A stretch of DNA of 64,000 nt from Haematobia irritans (GCF_050003625.1 NC_134400.1:53448066-53512065), one strand, 5' to 3'; positions 1 through 10,940 are shown, counted from the first letter of the stretch. The notes: generated from the letters alone by a model not told the origin. Numbers and translations are program-made.

Positions 1-29
1 GCATATTGCGCGAAAGATAGACAATTTTC

Positions 30-53
30 CTAGGGGGGCTATAGCCCCCCTAG
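30..53. repeat. Perfect 24-bp G/C palindrome
   Basis: A perfect palindrome with six-base G and C runs around a central CTATAG sits in otherwise AT-rich DNA. A related G-run and C-run pair recurs at about 1330-1375, so these may be the two ends of one element whose left flank lies outside the window. Confidence 0.6.
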
Positions 54-131
54 CTAAAACTTTATAGACTGAACTTAAGACATCAAAATAGCTCAACAAT
101 CAATTTATATTTAATAAATCAACTAAAAGTA

Positions 132-560
132 CCGTACGGGAAATTGGTGCAAATTGCCACTGACGGACCTATCACAGAACTGGTACCTGTGCTCCAGTTA
201 GTTACAATTTTCACATTTCGTGAAATAAAATTATCAGAATAACCTTTTTTTCGACATATTTCAAGTTTTTTTTTCATTTCGGGTTCGATTAGGAGCCCAA
301 ATTGAAAGAGATTTCTAAGAATTTGTCCGAGACTGGTTCCTGAGAACCTGTTTATGAGTTGCTCCTGCTAAATTGCCCCAGGACGTGTCGTTTGGGATGA
401 GTCCAAGACGCGTCCTAAAATGTAAGTTTACTCCGTCAATGACAAACCCATGTTAAAGTGGACGGTCCCTTCCATACGTTTTGATCAGAACTGGGACTGG
501 TCCATACACACCAGGGACTAGTCCTGTACCAGTTCTGTGGTTGATCCATTTCCCGTAGGG
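132..560. mobile_element. TA-flanked MITE with ACTGGT word repeats
   Basis: Terminal inverted repeats CCGTACGGGAAATTGG (left) and, as reverse complement, CCCTACGGGAAATGG (right) are flanked by TA on both sides (130-131 and 561-562), as expected for a Tc1/mariner-mobilised MITE. The interior is not coding but repeats the word ACTGGT/ACCAGT at least six times in both orientations. Superfamily is inferred from the TA duplication only. Confidence 0.6.
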
Positions 561-1395
561 TAGTTCCACACTTTTCCCAGCAACAAATTGGGAGTTGTTC
601 TAAAGGCACAACTTTAAAAGCACTTCCAAAAATGTCTTCACAAAGAAGTTAACTATTTTAACTACACAGGAAGTTTTTTACTTCATTTTTTATATTTTAA
701 TGCGTAATTTTTTGTTTTCTTTTTTTTTTTAATATTAAAAAAAAGAGTAAGAATAAATAAAATGGTACAAATTATTCAAATTTTGCCACAAAAATGCTAA
801 ATCGATAATATCTGAAAAAACGTTTCAAACAAGCGTTAGAATGCATTAAAAATCATAATAAAGTATAAAAATTATTTATTTGGGAGAATATCACAAAATT
901 TTTAATTCAAATTCAAAACACTGAATTCGGATCACACCTTAAGAAGCGATGCAAATTCATTGCAATGGTTGTTGAAACGGTGGACATTCGTTCTATGACA
1001 AGTTCATACTACATTCATCGCTTCTCCGCCAATTTTGTACCACTTCCAGACCCAAAAAGAACATTTTCACTGCTTTTTTGGCGACGCTTTTTTGCAGCAT
1101 TATTAAGATATTAATTTATGAAAGAATAGTTTTAATATCAATTACTATTTTATATTCAACTAAATCATAAGTTCAACCACAGCTTTATTTCATAAATATC
1201 AGACTTCTACCACAACCCAAGAAATTCGATTGTGCATGAAAGTCTTTAGTGGAACTTTGTGCGTTGTACGAGTATATACTTGTTTAATTTTTATAAAAAT
1301 GTAAAATCGTAAATAGGTTTTCAAATTCTGGGGGGGGGGGCTAAAATTTTTCTGGGGTGGTCTAAGCCCCCTCCCCAGAGGCCTTCCTACGCTTA
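561..1395. other. AT-rich stretch, no gene seen
   Basis: No reading frame, RNA gene or clear repeat was recognised. It contains T-runs near 700-730, a G-run near 1330, and a G/C-rich tail near 1350-1385 that echoes the palindrome at the window start. Confidence 0.5.
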
Positions 1396-1577
1396 TGTAT
1401 ATATGTGAGCTATATCTAAATATGAACCGATTTCTTCCAAAATCAATAGGGTTCTATTCTGACCCAAAACAGAAACTTGTGCCAAATTTGAAATTGATTG
1501 GACTAAAACTGCGACCTAGACTTTGATCACAAAAATGTGTTCACAGTCAGACGGACATGGCTATATCGACTCAGGAG
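1396..1577 (+). repeat. S1 GTCY element fragment
   Basis: This carries the S1 landmarks in + orientation: 'gagctatatctaaat', 'accgatttcttcc', a short GACGGACATGG tract and 'tatatcgactcagg'. It stops abruptly at about 1577, where S2-type sequence begins, so the two are joined as a chimera. Confidence 0.7.
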
Positions 1578-2785
1578 CCCACCCCGAGCATTTTTGCCAA
1601 GCTATTGACTTGAAACTTGGCACAAGTAGTTGTAGTAGTCGGATGGTATTGCAAATGGGCCATATCGGTCCACTTTTACGTATAGCCCTCATATATACGG
1701 ACCCCCAAATTTGGCTTGCGAAGCCTCTAAGAGAAGCAAATTTCATCCGATCCGGCAGAAATTTGGTACATGGTGTCAGCATATGATATCTAACAACCAT
1801 GCAAAAATTCGTATACATCGACCGATAATTATATATAGCCCCCATATAAACCGATCCCCAGATTTGGCTTGCGGAGACTCTAAGAGAAGCAAATTTCATC
1901 CGATTGGGGTGAAATTTGGTACATGGTGTTAGTATATGGTCTCTAATGACCATGCAAAAATTGGTACACATCGGTTCATATTATATATAGCCCCCATATA
2001 AACCGATCACCAGATTTGACCTCCGGAGCCTCTTGGAAGACCAAAATTCATCTGATTCATTTGAAATTTGATACGTGGTGTTAATATATGGCCTCAAACA
2101 ACCATGCAAAAATTGGTCGAAATCGGTCCTTAATTATATATAGCCCCCATATAAACCTATCCCCACATTTGACCTCCGTAGCCCCTTGAAAGAGCAAAAT
2201 TTATCCGATTCGGTTGAAATTTGGTACGTGATGTTAGTATATGGTATCCAACAACCATGCCAAAAGTGGTCCACATCAGTCCATAATCATATATAGCCCC
2301 CATATAAACCGATCCCGAGATTTGGTTTTGGAGCCTCTTGGAGGAGCAAATTTCATCCGAGTAAGTTGAAATTTAGTAGATTGTGCTAGTATATGGCTGT
2401 TAATAACCATGCCTAACTAGGTCCATATCGGTCTATAGTTATATATAGCCCTCAGATAAATCGATCCCCAATCACACAAAAATTGGTCCATATCAAGTTC
2501 ATAATTGTATATAGCCCCAATATAAGAGACCCCCATATTTCAATTCTGGGTCCATATCGATTCGTAATTATTTGTAGACTTACCTATACATACCGTTTTT
2601 GTTTAGTATATACCGCGTATAGACTAACTCACAATTTAGAAAACGATGTTAAGAAGTTTTAAGATATCACAACCCAAGTAATTCGATTGTGGATGACAGT
2701 CTTTCGTAGAAGTTTCTACGAAATCCATGGTGGAGGGTACATAAGCTTCGGTCTGGCCGAACTTACGGCCGTTTATACTTGTTTT
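1578..2785 (-). mobile_element. S2 GTCY element with 153-bp tandem array, truncated
   Basis: About six tandem units of roughly 153 bp are each marked by 'atatagcccccatata', 'accgatccc' and 'accatgcaaaaattgg'. The unit run is followed by the S2 terminal block 'cttacggccgt..atacttg' at 2762-2781. The (GTCY)n end is missing and replaced by an S1 fragment. Apparent reading frames of 60-136 codons here follow the repeat period and are not taken as genes. Confidence 0.8.
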
Positions 2786-3418
2786 TATACCCTGCGCCAC
2801 ACTGTGGAACAGGGTATTATAAGTTAGTGCATATGTTTGTAACACCCAGAAAGAGACGAGATAGACACATGGTGTCTTTTGCAATAATGCTCAGGGTGGG
2901 TCCCTGAGTCGATATAACCATGTCCGTCTGTCCGTCCGTCCGTCCGTCCGTCCATCTGTCTGTGAACACATTTTTGTGATCAAAGTCTAGGTCGCAATTT
3001 AAGTCCAATTTGGCACATGTTCCTAATGTGATTGATATCGGTTCAGATTTAGATATAGCTTCCATATATATTTTTCGCCCGATATGGACTTATATGGTCC
3101 CAGAAGCCAGAGTTTTGGCCCAATTTGGTTGAAATTTTGCACTAGGAGTACAATTAGTAATATAGTCGTGTGCCAAATTTGATTGAAATCGGTTAAGATT
3201 TAGATATAGCTCCCATATATATGTTTTTCTGATTTCGACAAAAATGGTCAAAATAACAACATTTTCCTTGTTAAATCGCCACTGCTTAGTCGAAAAGTTG
3301 TAAAAATGACTCTAATTTTCCTAAACTCCTAATACATATATATCGAGCGATAAATCATAAATAAACTTTTGCGAAGTTTCCTTAAGATTGCTTCAGATTT
3401 AAATGTTTCCATATTTTT
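2786..3418 (-). mobile_element. S1 GTCY element, 5'-truncated
   Basis: It begins with the S1 end 'tataccctgcgccac' and a hairpin-forming 'ctgtggaacaggg', followed by a (GTCC/GTCT)n microsatellite at about 2922-2963. Two 'gatatagctcccatata' units follow. It breaks off at 3418, directly against another S1 copy that starts with the same end. Confidence 0.8.
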
Positions 3419-4291
3419 TTTATACCCTGCGCCACACTGTGGAACAGGGTATTATAAGTTAGTGCATATGTTTGTAACACATAGAAGGAGACGAGATAGA
3501 CACATGGTGTCTTTGGCAATAATACTCAGGGTGGGTCCCTGAGTCGATGTAACCATGTCCGTCTGTCCGTCCGTCCGTCTGTCTGTGAACACATTTTTGT
3601 GATCAAAGTCTAGGTCGCAATTTAAGTCCAATCGCCTTCAAATTTGGCACATGGTCCTAATGTGGGTCAGAATAGAACCCTATTGATTTTTGAAGAAATC
3701 GGTTCAGATTTAGATATAGCTCCCATATTTCTATATACCGATTTGCTTGAAATTTTGTACAAACATAACACTTAGTCGTATAGTCAAGTGGGCAAAATTT
3801 GATTGAAATCGGTTCAGATTTAGATATAGCTCCCATATATATATGTGTTTCTGATTTCGACAAAAATGGTCAAAATACCAACATTTTCCTTGTTAAATCG
3901 CCACTGCTTAGTCGAAAAATTGTAAAAATGACTCTAATTTTCCTAAACTTCTAATACATATATATCGAGCGATAAATCATAAATAAACTTTTGCGAAGTT
4001 TCCTTAAAATTGCTTCAGATTTAAATGTTTCCCATATTTTTTACTAAAATTGTGTTCCACCCTAGTGCATTAGCCAATTTAAATATTGAGTCTATAGATT
4101 TTGTAAAAGTCTATGAAATTCTGTCCAAATAGAGTGATATTTAAATGTATGTATCTGGGACAAACCTTTATATATAGCACCCAACACATTTGACGGATGT
4201 GATATGGTATCGAAAATTTAGATCTACAAAGTGGTGCAGGGTATAATATAGTCGGCCCCGCCCGACTTTAGACTTTCCTTACTTGTTTTTT
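3419..4291 (-). mobile_element. S1 GTCY element with both termini
   Basis: Both termini are visible: 'tataccctgcgccac' at 3421 and, at the far end, the GC hairpin 'gtcggccccgcccgac' followed by 'tttccttacttgttt' at about 4272-4289. It carries a GTCY microsatellite (3558-3583) and few internal units. S1 elements lack terminal inverted repeats and resemble the dipteran mini-me/DINE-1 group (recalled family features: (TA)n and (GTCY)n proto-microsatellites). No coding capacity was seen. Confidence 0.8.
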
Positions 4292-4517
4292 TTTTACCAT
4301 GGTGTAGACACTTTTGTACTTTCTTTGATATTTTTCGACTGCCAAAAGCACCGTGGCACGACCGTGAACCATTTGGTACCTTTTCATCGGTGTTTCTCTA
4401 TATACATTTGTAGTTTGAAAGAAAAAATTTAAAAAAAAATGGTCATATGAAGTTCAAGATGGGAGCGTTATTGGTAAAATTTACAAATTTTAAGAAATTC
4501 CGTACTATTTTTTATAA
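4292..4517. other. AT-rich spacer, nothing recognised
   Basis: Short spacer between two S1 ends. No gene or repeat was recognised. Confidence 0.4.
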
Positions 4518-4575
4518 GAAAACAAGTAAGTAAAGTAGAAAGTCGGGCGGGGCCGACTATATTATACCCTAAAAC
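4518..4575 (+). repeat. S1 element 5' tip
   Basis: Only the first ~55 bp of an S1 element is present: 'aaaacaagtaag', then the hairpin 'gtcgggcggggccgac' and 'tataccct'. LINE sequence begins soon after. Confidence 0.75.
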
Positions 4576-4723
4576 CCACACTGAATTAGTAGGTTAGGTT
4601 AAAGTGGCAGCCCGATTAAATTTCAGGCTCATTTAGACTATTCAGTCCATTGTGATACCACATTTAACTAAAAGTACCTATTACATATGGGCACTTCTAG
4701 TCTTAACCACTGAACCTTCTCTA

Positions 4724-5026
4724 TTATTTACTTTTGTGGAACCAACCAGATTGCTCCAAAAACATTAACAAACTGCTTAAATTAACGTTTTCCAGGTCAG
4801 CCAGTAATCTAAAGCTATATGCTCCTAAAATTCGCTTACGCCTTACACAAAAAGCAGGACACTCACACAAGAGGTGTTTAATTGATTCCTTTTCCTCCAC
4901 ATCATGACAGCTTATACAATAGTCATTATACTTCTCACCTATAGTTTTTGCAAATTCGCCTATCAGGCAGTGACCCGTTATAGCAGATATCAGGAGTGCT
5001 ACCTGACGCCTTGAGAACACTAGCAT
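4724..5026 (-). pseudogene. LINE ORF2 C-terminus with Cys/His motif
   Basis: This 100-codon frame has the spaced motif 'CISCHDVEEKESIKHLLCEC', a Cys-Cys-His-Cys arrangement commonly seen after the RNase H of LINE polyproteins and probably nucleic-acid binding. It continues the RNase H frame region after a further frame change near 5030-5135. The sequence ends 'LEQSGWFHKSK', followed by the 3' UTR. The same C-terminus recurs, more decayed, at about 40820-41090. Confidence 0.65.
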
Positions 5027-5135
5027 ATCTAGTGTGCGGTTTAAGTTTAAATGGGGCCGTATTTGCTTGGTGTCGTTACAACCCTTGCAATTCTCCCATC
5101 GAGCTTGCAGGTGGCCAGAGGCATACCAACAGATT

Positions 5136-5546
5136 CTAGTTCCCCTGGAATATGTAAGGTAGTCCTAGCCTTGCTAACACATCTGCTTCGCAGTTCCCCG
5201 GTATGTTCCTATGGCCAGGCACCCATATTAGGTGAATATTGTACTGCTCAGCCATCTCGTTGAGAGATTTGCGGCAGTCTATGGCCGTTTTCGAGTTAAG
5301 GAACACAGAGTCCAAGGATTTTATTGCAGGTTGACTGTCTGAGTATATATTAATGTCAATATTTGTTGGAACATTACTTCTCAGCCAATTCACCACCTCT
5401 CTTATTGCCAATATTTCAGCCTGAAAAACACTACAGTGATTAGGTAATCTTTTCGCTATTCGAATTTCCAGATCTTTAGAATATTCTCCGAACCTCACTT
5501 GTCCATTCAATTTGGAGCCATCAGTATAGAAATCTATATATCTTTT
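5136..5546 (-). pseudogene. LINE RNase H domain
   Basis: A ribonuclease H fold that would degrade the RNA of the RNA-DNA hybrid during LINE replication. The annotated Met-less frame extends upstream of 5510 through 'IDFYTDGSKLNGQV', which supplies the first catalytic Asp. The remaining active-site positions are visible: Glu in 'FQAEILAI', Asp in 'NIYSDSQPAI', His in 'LIWVPGHRN' and the last Asp in 'NCEADVLAR'. The set D-E-D-H-D is therefore intact, although the copy is frame-broken on both sides. It would act in the retrotransposition complex and not as a separate gene. Confidence 0.8.
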
Positions 5547-5773
5547 ATTCCCCTACACCACGCCTCACTGTTGGGAATTAGAGTTTCAAACTTTTTGTCG
5601 AAAAGTGGTTTTGTCAGGGTGTAATCCACTACGTTAGGCACATCTGGCATTACTTTGAGGACCGAACTATGACCGTACATTTTTTCCGACCACAGCGATA
5701 GCTCGCGCAACCGCACAGCCGTTGTTGCAGCTGACTGTTTGGCCAAAATGTCTAAAGGCAATAGATGTAGCAT
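5534..5773 (-). pseudogene. LINE ORF2 fragment, between RT and RNase H
   Basis: A 79-codon minus-strand frame includes 'LRELSLWSEKMYGHSS' and 'ETLIPNSEAWCRGIKDI', typical of the linker between the reverse transcriptase and RNase H of I-type LINEs. Its stop falls where the neighbouring RNase H frame takes over: the RNase H frame reads through '...RYIDFYTDGSK' in the next register. One indel near 5545 therefore separates two parts of one former protein. The reverse transcriptase core is absent because the copy is 5'-truncated. Product assignment depends on the adjacent RNase H. Confidence 0.65.
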
Positions 5774-5775
5774 GA

Positions 5776-6139
5776 CATTAAGGGATTAGAATTAGTAAAC
5801 ATAAGGTTTGAGAGATAAACCGCATTTCCATATTTAAGAATATTAAGGGCTACATTTTATGGGAGTTTTGTCACAGTCTGAGCAGAAATGTCTGATATTA
5901 TATATAGTTGTAGCTATAGTCGAGTTAGTGTATAACTAATATTGAGTCCGTTATTAAAAAGAGGAAATCGGTCAATTAAGATGGGTAATAAATCAAAATT
6001 CGTGAAAATCGGGCAAATTATTATGTAAGAGTTACATATAAGTCTAAATACGATCGGATAATACATAAAAAATTGAAATATAATTATATTTGTTTAGTTT
6101 GGCTTGAGGTCATGTAAATAAAAACAGATATTGTTGTTT
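5776..6139. other. AT-rich spacer
   Basis: No gene was seen. Around 5870-5960 a stretch resembles, in reverse, sequence at about 10860-10925, so a low-copy repeat is likely. Confidence 0.4.
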
Positions 6140-6362
6140 TATTGAGTTGTAATTTTTATTTGGAAATATCCAATATTTCGAGACATCTCCGATGCTCGTC
6201 TTCAGGGAAATTACTTTAAACAAAAAGAAAAAACATTTAACACATTAAGTAACATTTCTGCAGGTACATTTATAATATGTGGCATCTCCAGTGTAAATCT
6301 CCTTTTATAGTTGTTTTCTTGCGTCAAAATATCTACGTCCTTAAGGTTTGGTTTGTGTCCTG

Positions 6363-6707
6363 TTAAAGTGCAATGTGCGGCACGTCTTTTGCTCCAAGGG
6401 CTTTCTGATCAGATTTATGCCCTGAGAGACTAGGTTTTAATTTGGTTTTCGTTGTACCAACATGTACTTTTTGGCAAGTATCCGAATCATTTCCATTGCA
6501 TTTGATCTTATATGCTATGTTTGACTTGTCTTCTTTCTTAATTTTGGATTTTGTCTTGCTGAAGAATTGATTTACTGTATTATGAGTCCTTTGTGCAATT
6601 TGAAATTTGTCCTTATTAAACATGTTTGATGATTTGAATCTTTCCGAAAATTGGGGGACATATGTCAAGGGTTTATAAATTTTGGGTTCAATTTCGTCAT
6701 TTTTCAT
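6363..6707 (-). pseudogene. Penelope-like GIY-YIG endonuclease fragment
   Basis: The 114-codon frame contains 'SNIAYKIKC', then a Cys-rich linker, then 'VHVGTTKTKLKPSLSGHKSD'. This follows the GIY...YIG-(x)-T-(x)-LK..L..H layout of the Penelope endonuclease: the first Tyr is in 'IAYKIKC', the YIG is degraded to 'VHVG', and the H-K-S-D helix is kept. Loss of the YIG tyrosine argues that it is inactive. Upstream residues resemble the RT-endonuclease linker. It belongs to the same element as the RT at 7082-7308. Confidence 0.7.
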
Positions 6708-7081
6708 ATGTTGTCGATCTTTTACATATTTAATTAGGTCGTCAATCGTTTTATTCGGGAAATCATTTAATCGTAATATAGTCCTTATGTTATCTTATCC
6801 TCGTTGTCTTTATGGAATATTTTGTCGCTAATATCGTGTACTCTTCTTATAAAATTTGTAGCCGTATTCATTATAATTCTTCTAGGATGTTTGAAGTTGA
6901 CATTTATCAATCGTCCTGTGTGTTGGCTTTTGATACCAGTTGATTTTTATTCCATTTTTGTGCCTTAGAATTATAGTATCTAAATATGGTAATTTGTTGT
7001 CCTATTCTGTTTCCATCGTAAATTGAATTTGTCTATCAAAGGCGTTTAAAGCTGATAAAGTAGCCTGAACGTCATTTTTAT

Positions 7082-7308
7082 TCAAAATACAGAACAGATC
7101 GTCAATTTTTCCATCACTGATTCTAAGAGTACTTCCATTACAATGTCGGCGATAATCGGTGAAGCTGGTGAACCCATCGGCATTCCTTTACGTTGTTCAT
7201 ACACCTTGTCATCATACACAAAATATCTTGAGTCCTTGATACAAAAAGTTAACATTTCTATGAAAACATCCATCGGTATCTTTGTGTAGTCTTTTATTTC
7301 GTCCCATT
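7082..7308 (-). pseudogene. Penelope-like reverse transcriptase fragment
   Basis: The segment reads '...TFCIKDSRYFVYDDKVYEQ' followed by 'RKGMPMGSPASPIIADIVME', matching the GMPMGSP..SPIIAD block of Penelope and telomerase-like RTs. Only this block of the palm remains; the catalytic DD motif that should follow is lost in the decayed stretch below 7082. The open frame appears to extend to 7360, but its first residues come from the neighbouring S3 element, so the true RT sequence starts near 7308. It would have performed target-primed cDNA synthesis. Confidence 0.75.
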
Positions 7309-8372
7309 TTGATACCCTAAACCACATAGTGGCCAGGGTATAATAAGTTTGATCGGCCAAAAAATGTGCCTACCAGAAATATTGATAGCGCTTGGTGTCC
7401 GTCTGTCCATGTATTTGATTTTCACAGGATTTCGGTCGCAATTATTAACCGATTTGGATGAAATTTGGTACAGGGTGTGTTTTGGGCACATGGACGAACG
7501 CTATTGAATTTGGATCAAATCGGATCAAATTTAGATATAGCTCCCATATATATGTATCGCCCGATTTCGAAAAATGGAGTCACGTTGCGCTTTTTTACAA
7601 ACCGATCGTCATCAAATTTTGCACATAGAAAACTTTTTCATCACCCTTTAAGTCTGCAAAATTTCATCGAAATCGGTTCAGATTTAGATATAGCTCCCAT
7701 ATATATGTGTCGCCCGATTTTCCCAAATTTGGCCATAAAAACCTTATTTATTAAGCGATCTTACTCAAACTTGGCTTACTCTAATATTTTATAGTACTGA
7801 CAATATGTGCCAAAAATAATCGAAATCGGTTCAGATTTAGATATAGCTTCCATATATATCTATCGCCTGATTTTGCAAAATTTGGCCGTAAAACCCTTAT
7901 TTATCAGCCGATAGTACTCAAAGTTGGCTAAATATAATCTTCTATACCTCTAACTGTATGTGCGCAATTTCATCGAAATCGGTTCAGATTTAGATATAGC
8001 TCCCATATAAACGTATCGCCCGAAAATTTGCCCCTAACAACCTTATTTTTGACCATAGGGGCCTCATTTATTAACTGATCGTACTCAAATTTTACACAAA
8101 GTGACCTTCTGCGATATCAATCATAACTGCAAAATATTATACAAATTGGTTCAGATTTAAATATGTCCCATATATATGCATCGCTCGATTTTGTCATATT
8201 TGGCCATAATAACATACTCTTATTTATTAACCTAACATATGTTATTCAAATTTCAAATTTTGATGTACTAGCTGATCGTATTTAGACTTACATGTAGCTC
8301 TTACATAAATCTATTGCCCTATTTGCAGAAATTTGGATTTATTACCCACAACTAATTGACCGATTTCCTCTT
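7309..8372 (-). mobile_element. S3 GTCY element with ~153-bp units
   Basis: It begins 'ataccctaaaccacatagtg' with the inverted 'gtggccagggtata', has a short GTCCGTCTGTCC tract at 7397, and then about five units marked by 'gatttagatatagctcccat' at spacings near 153 bp. The far end is lost against S2 at 8373. Another partial S3 lies at 53031-53357. The open frame at 7465-7794 follows the repeat period and is not taken as a gene. Confidence 0.75.
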
Positions 8373-8636
8373 TTTATACCCTCCATCAGGATGGGGGTAT
8401 ATTAACTTTGTCATTCCGTTTGTAACACATCGAAATATTGGTCTAAGACCCCATAAAGTATATATATTCTGGGTCGTGGTGAAATTCTGAGTCGATCTGA
8501 GCATGTCCGTCCGTCCGTCTGTTGAAATCACGCTAACTTCCGAACGAAACAAGCTATCGGCTTGAAACTTGGCACAAGTAGTTGTTATTGATGTAGGTCG
8601 GATGGTATTGCAAATGGGCCATATCGGTCCACTTTT

Positions 8637-8668
8637 ACGTATAGCCCCCATATATGGGGGCTATACGT
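8637..8668. repeat. Perfect 32-bp palindrome
   Basis: The S2 segment 'acgtatagcccccata' is followed immediately by its exact reverse complement with no spacer. The palindrome marks the left edge of the sequence interrupting the S2 element. An inverted duplication by template switching is the simplest reading. Confidence 0.85.
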
Positions 8669-8757
8669 AATAATAAAATGATACATATAAAATGATATAA
8701 TAAAATGATATAATGATAATAATAAAATGATAATAAAATGATAATAAAATGATACAG
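8669..8757. repeat. AATAATAAAATGAT microsatellite
   Basis: An imperfect simple repeat built on 'aataaaatgata'. It follows the palindrome directly. Confidence 0.75.
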
Positions 8758-8869
8758 ACTAATTATGTTCTTTTTTTATAAGCTGGGTAATTAAAAAAGT
8801 AAGTACTTAATTAAACTGTTTTGCACATTTTACAAATTAATTGCATATAAAGTATGCACAAATTTCTTA

Positions 8870-9331
8870 AGGAGTATGAAATAATTTCATAAGAAGTACG
8901 AAACAGTTTCATAAAAAGTATGAAACAATTTCATAAAAAGAATGAAACTTTTTCATAAAAAGTACGAAATTGTTTCATAAAAAGTACGAAACTTTTTCAT
9001 AAAAAGTACGAAACTTTTTCATGAAAAGTACGAAACCTTTTCATAAAAAGTACGAAGTTGTTTCATAAAAAGTACGAAACTTTTTCATAAAAAGTACGAA
9101 ACTTTTTCATAAAAAGTACGAAGTTGTTTCATAAAAAGTACGAAACATTTTCATAAAAAGTACGAAGTTGTTTCTTACAAACTACGAAAAATTTGTAAGA
9201 ATATTCTTCGTAAAAAGAACGAAATATTTCGTACTTTTAATGAAAAGTTTCTTTGGTTGTAAAACAATGACAAACTTCGTACTTTTAACGAAATTTTTCG
9301 TTCTTTTTACGAAGAAAATTCTTTCGGTGTA
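8870..9331. repeat. ~22-bp tandem array (TTTCATAAAAAGTACGAAAC)
   Basis: At least a dozen units of about 22 bp, core 'tttcataaaaagtacgaaac', run from 8870 to about 9180. They then decay into shorter words 'acgaaatttttcg'. The stretch ends with 'ctttcggtgta', the same terminus seen on elements ending at 16409 and 21228. There is no spacer variation of the CRISPR type. Confidence 0.85.
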
Positions 9332-10269
9332 TAAACGGACCCCCAAATTTGGCTTGCGATTGCTCTAAGAGAAGCAAATTTCATCCGATCCGCCTGAAAT
9401 TTGGTACATGGTGTAAGTATATGGTCTCTAACAACCATGCAAAAACTGGTCCATATTGGTCCATAATTACATATAGCCCCCATATAAACCGATCCCCCGA
9501 TTTGGCTTGCGAAGCTTCTAAGAGAACCAAGTTTCATCCGATCCGGCTGAAATTTGGTACATGGTGTTAGTATATGGTCTCTAATAACCATGCAAAAATT
9601 GGTCCATATCGGGTTATAATTACATATAGCCCCCATATAAACCGATCCCCCGATTTGGCTTGCGGAGCCTCTAAGAGAACCAAATTTCATCCTATCCGGC
9701 TGAAATTTGGTACATGGTGTTGGTATATGTTCTCTAATGACCATGCAAAAATTGGTCCACATCGGCCCATAATTATATATATCCCCCATATAAACCGATC
9801 CCAAGATTTGACCTCCGGAGCCTCTTAGAGGAGCAAAAGTCATCCGATTGAAATTTGGTACGTGGTGTTAGTATATTGTCTCTAACAACCATGCAAAAAG
9901 TGGTCCATATCGTTCCATAATTATATATTGCCCCCATATATGCCGATCCCCAGATTTGACCTCCGGAGCCTCTTAGAGGAGCAAAATTCATCCGATCCGG
10001 TTGAAATTTGGTACATGGTGTTAATATATGGTCTTTAACAACCATGCAAGAATTGGTCCATATCGGTCTATAATTATATAGCCCCCATATAAATCGATCG
10101 CCAAATTTGTCCTCCGGAGCCTCTTGGAGGAGCAAAATTCATCCGATCCGGTTAAAATTTGCAACGCGGTGTTAGTATAAGGCCGCTTATAACCATGCCA
10201 TAATTAGTCCATATCGGTCTATAGTTATATATAGCCGATCCCCAATCACACACTCGAGCCAAAAATAAT

Positions 10270-10590
10270 CTACCAAAATTTTATTTTTATAGAAAACATT
10301 GTCAAAATGTTATTTCTATAGAAAAATGTGTCAAAATTTTATTTCTATAGAAAATTTTGTCAAAATTGTATTTCTATCGAAAATTTTGTCAAAATTTTAT
10401 TTCTATAGAAAATTTTGTCAAAATTTTATTTCTATAGAAAATTTTGTCAAAATTGTATTTCTATAGAAAATTGTGTCAAAATTTTATTTCTATAGAAAAT
10501 TTTGTCAAAATTTTATTTCTATAGAAAATTTTTTCCAAATTTTATTTCTATAGAACATTTTTTCCAAATTTTATTTCTATAGAAACTTTA
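10270..10590 (-). repeat. 29-bp tandem array within S2
   Basis: About eleven units of 29 bp (core 'aaaattttgtcaaaatttta' then 'tttctatag') lie between the 153-bp array and the S2 terminal block. Related arrays at 27265-27475, 30930-31215 and 45215-45448 occupy the same place in other S2 copies. Confidence 0.85.
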
Positions 10591-10940
10591 AACTTAATTA
10601 TATACGTATTTAATCGGCCTTTTTTAGTTTAATATATACCACGTATGGACTATGTGGTATATATTACGGTGTTAGGAAGTTTTAAGATACCTTGCCATCG
10701 GCAAGTGTTACCGCAACCCAAGTAGTTCGATTGTGGGTGACAGTCTTCAGTAGAAGTTTCTACGCAATCCATAGTGGAAGGTACATAAGCTTCGGCCTGG
10801 CCGATCTTACGGCCGTATATACTTGTTTAATAATGGACTCAATATTAGTGGCATACTAACTCTTTTGGTGCAAAATAAACTATAGCTCCTAATTTAGACA
10901 TTTCTGCTCAGATTGTGACAAGACACCCATAAACAAGTAC

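Larger units (their letters stand above)
4591..5775 (-). mobile_element. 5'-truncated RNase-H-bearing LINE (I-group type)
   Basis: A minus-strand LINE remnant reads from 5775 down to 4591. In order it has a reverse-transcriptase C-terminal region, an RNase H domain, a C-terminal Cys/His segment and a 3' UTR ending in TTAGG-type repeats. An apparent single-base indel near 5545 shifts the frame, so it is dead. Related 3'-end fragments occur at 40691-41094 and about 41800-42027. The last ~70 bp match the 3' tail of the SINE at 47166-47512. Clade (I, LOA or relative) is inferred from RNase H presence. Confidence 0.8.
6140..7308 (-). mobile_element. Penelope-like retroelement remnant
   Basis: Minus-strand order is reverse transcriptase fragment (7308-7082), decayed linker, then a GIY-YIG-like endonuclease (6707-6363), then a 3' region. 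RT upstream of a C-terminal GIY-YIG is the diagnostic layout of Penelope-like elements. The right border coincides with the start of an S3 element at 7309. Frame breaks between the two domains show that it is inactive. Confidence 0.8.
8373..10828 (-). mobile_element. S2 GTCY element, near full length, interrupted
   Basis: The left end 'tataccctccatcaggatgg', the GTCY tract at 8503-8521 and the 'gaaacttggcacaag' block lead into the 153-bp array, which resumes at 9333 after an interruption. The array is followed by a 29-bp array (10270-10590) and the terminal block 'ccatcggcaag' ... 'cttacggccgtatatacttg' to about 10826. The interruption (about 8650-9331) carries a palindrome, an AT microsatellite and a 22-bp array. 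No credible coding region was seen. Confidence 0.8.

Noticed and set aside
9307..9843. 178-codon minus-strand frame as a real gene
   Set aside because: It repeats every 51 residues with the 153-bp array of the S2 element and is open on the opposite strand as well. Kept only as a testable finding.
8870..10590. Regular 22-bp and 29-bp repeats as a possible CRISPR array
   Set aside because: There are no unique spacers, the units are head-to-tail, and the context is a eukaryotic transposon.
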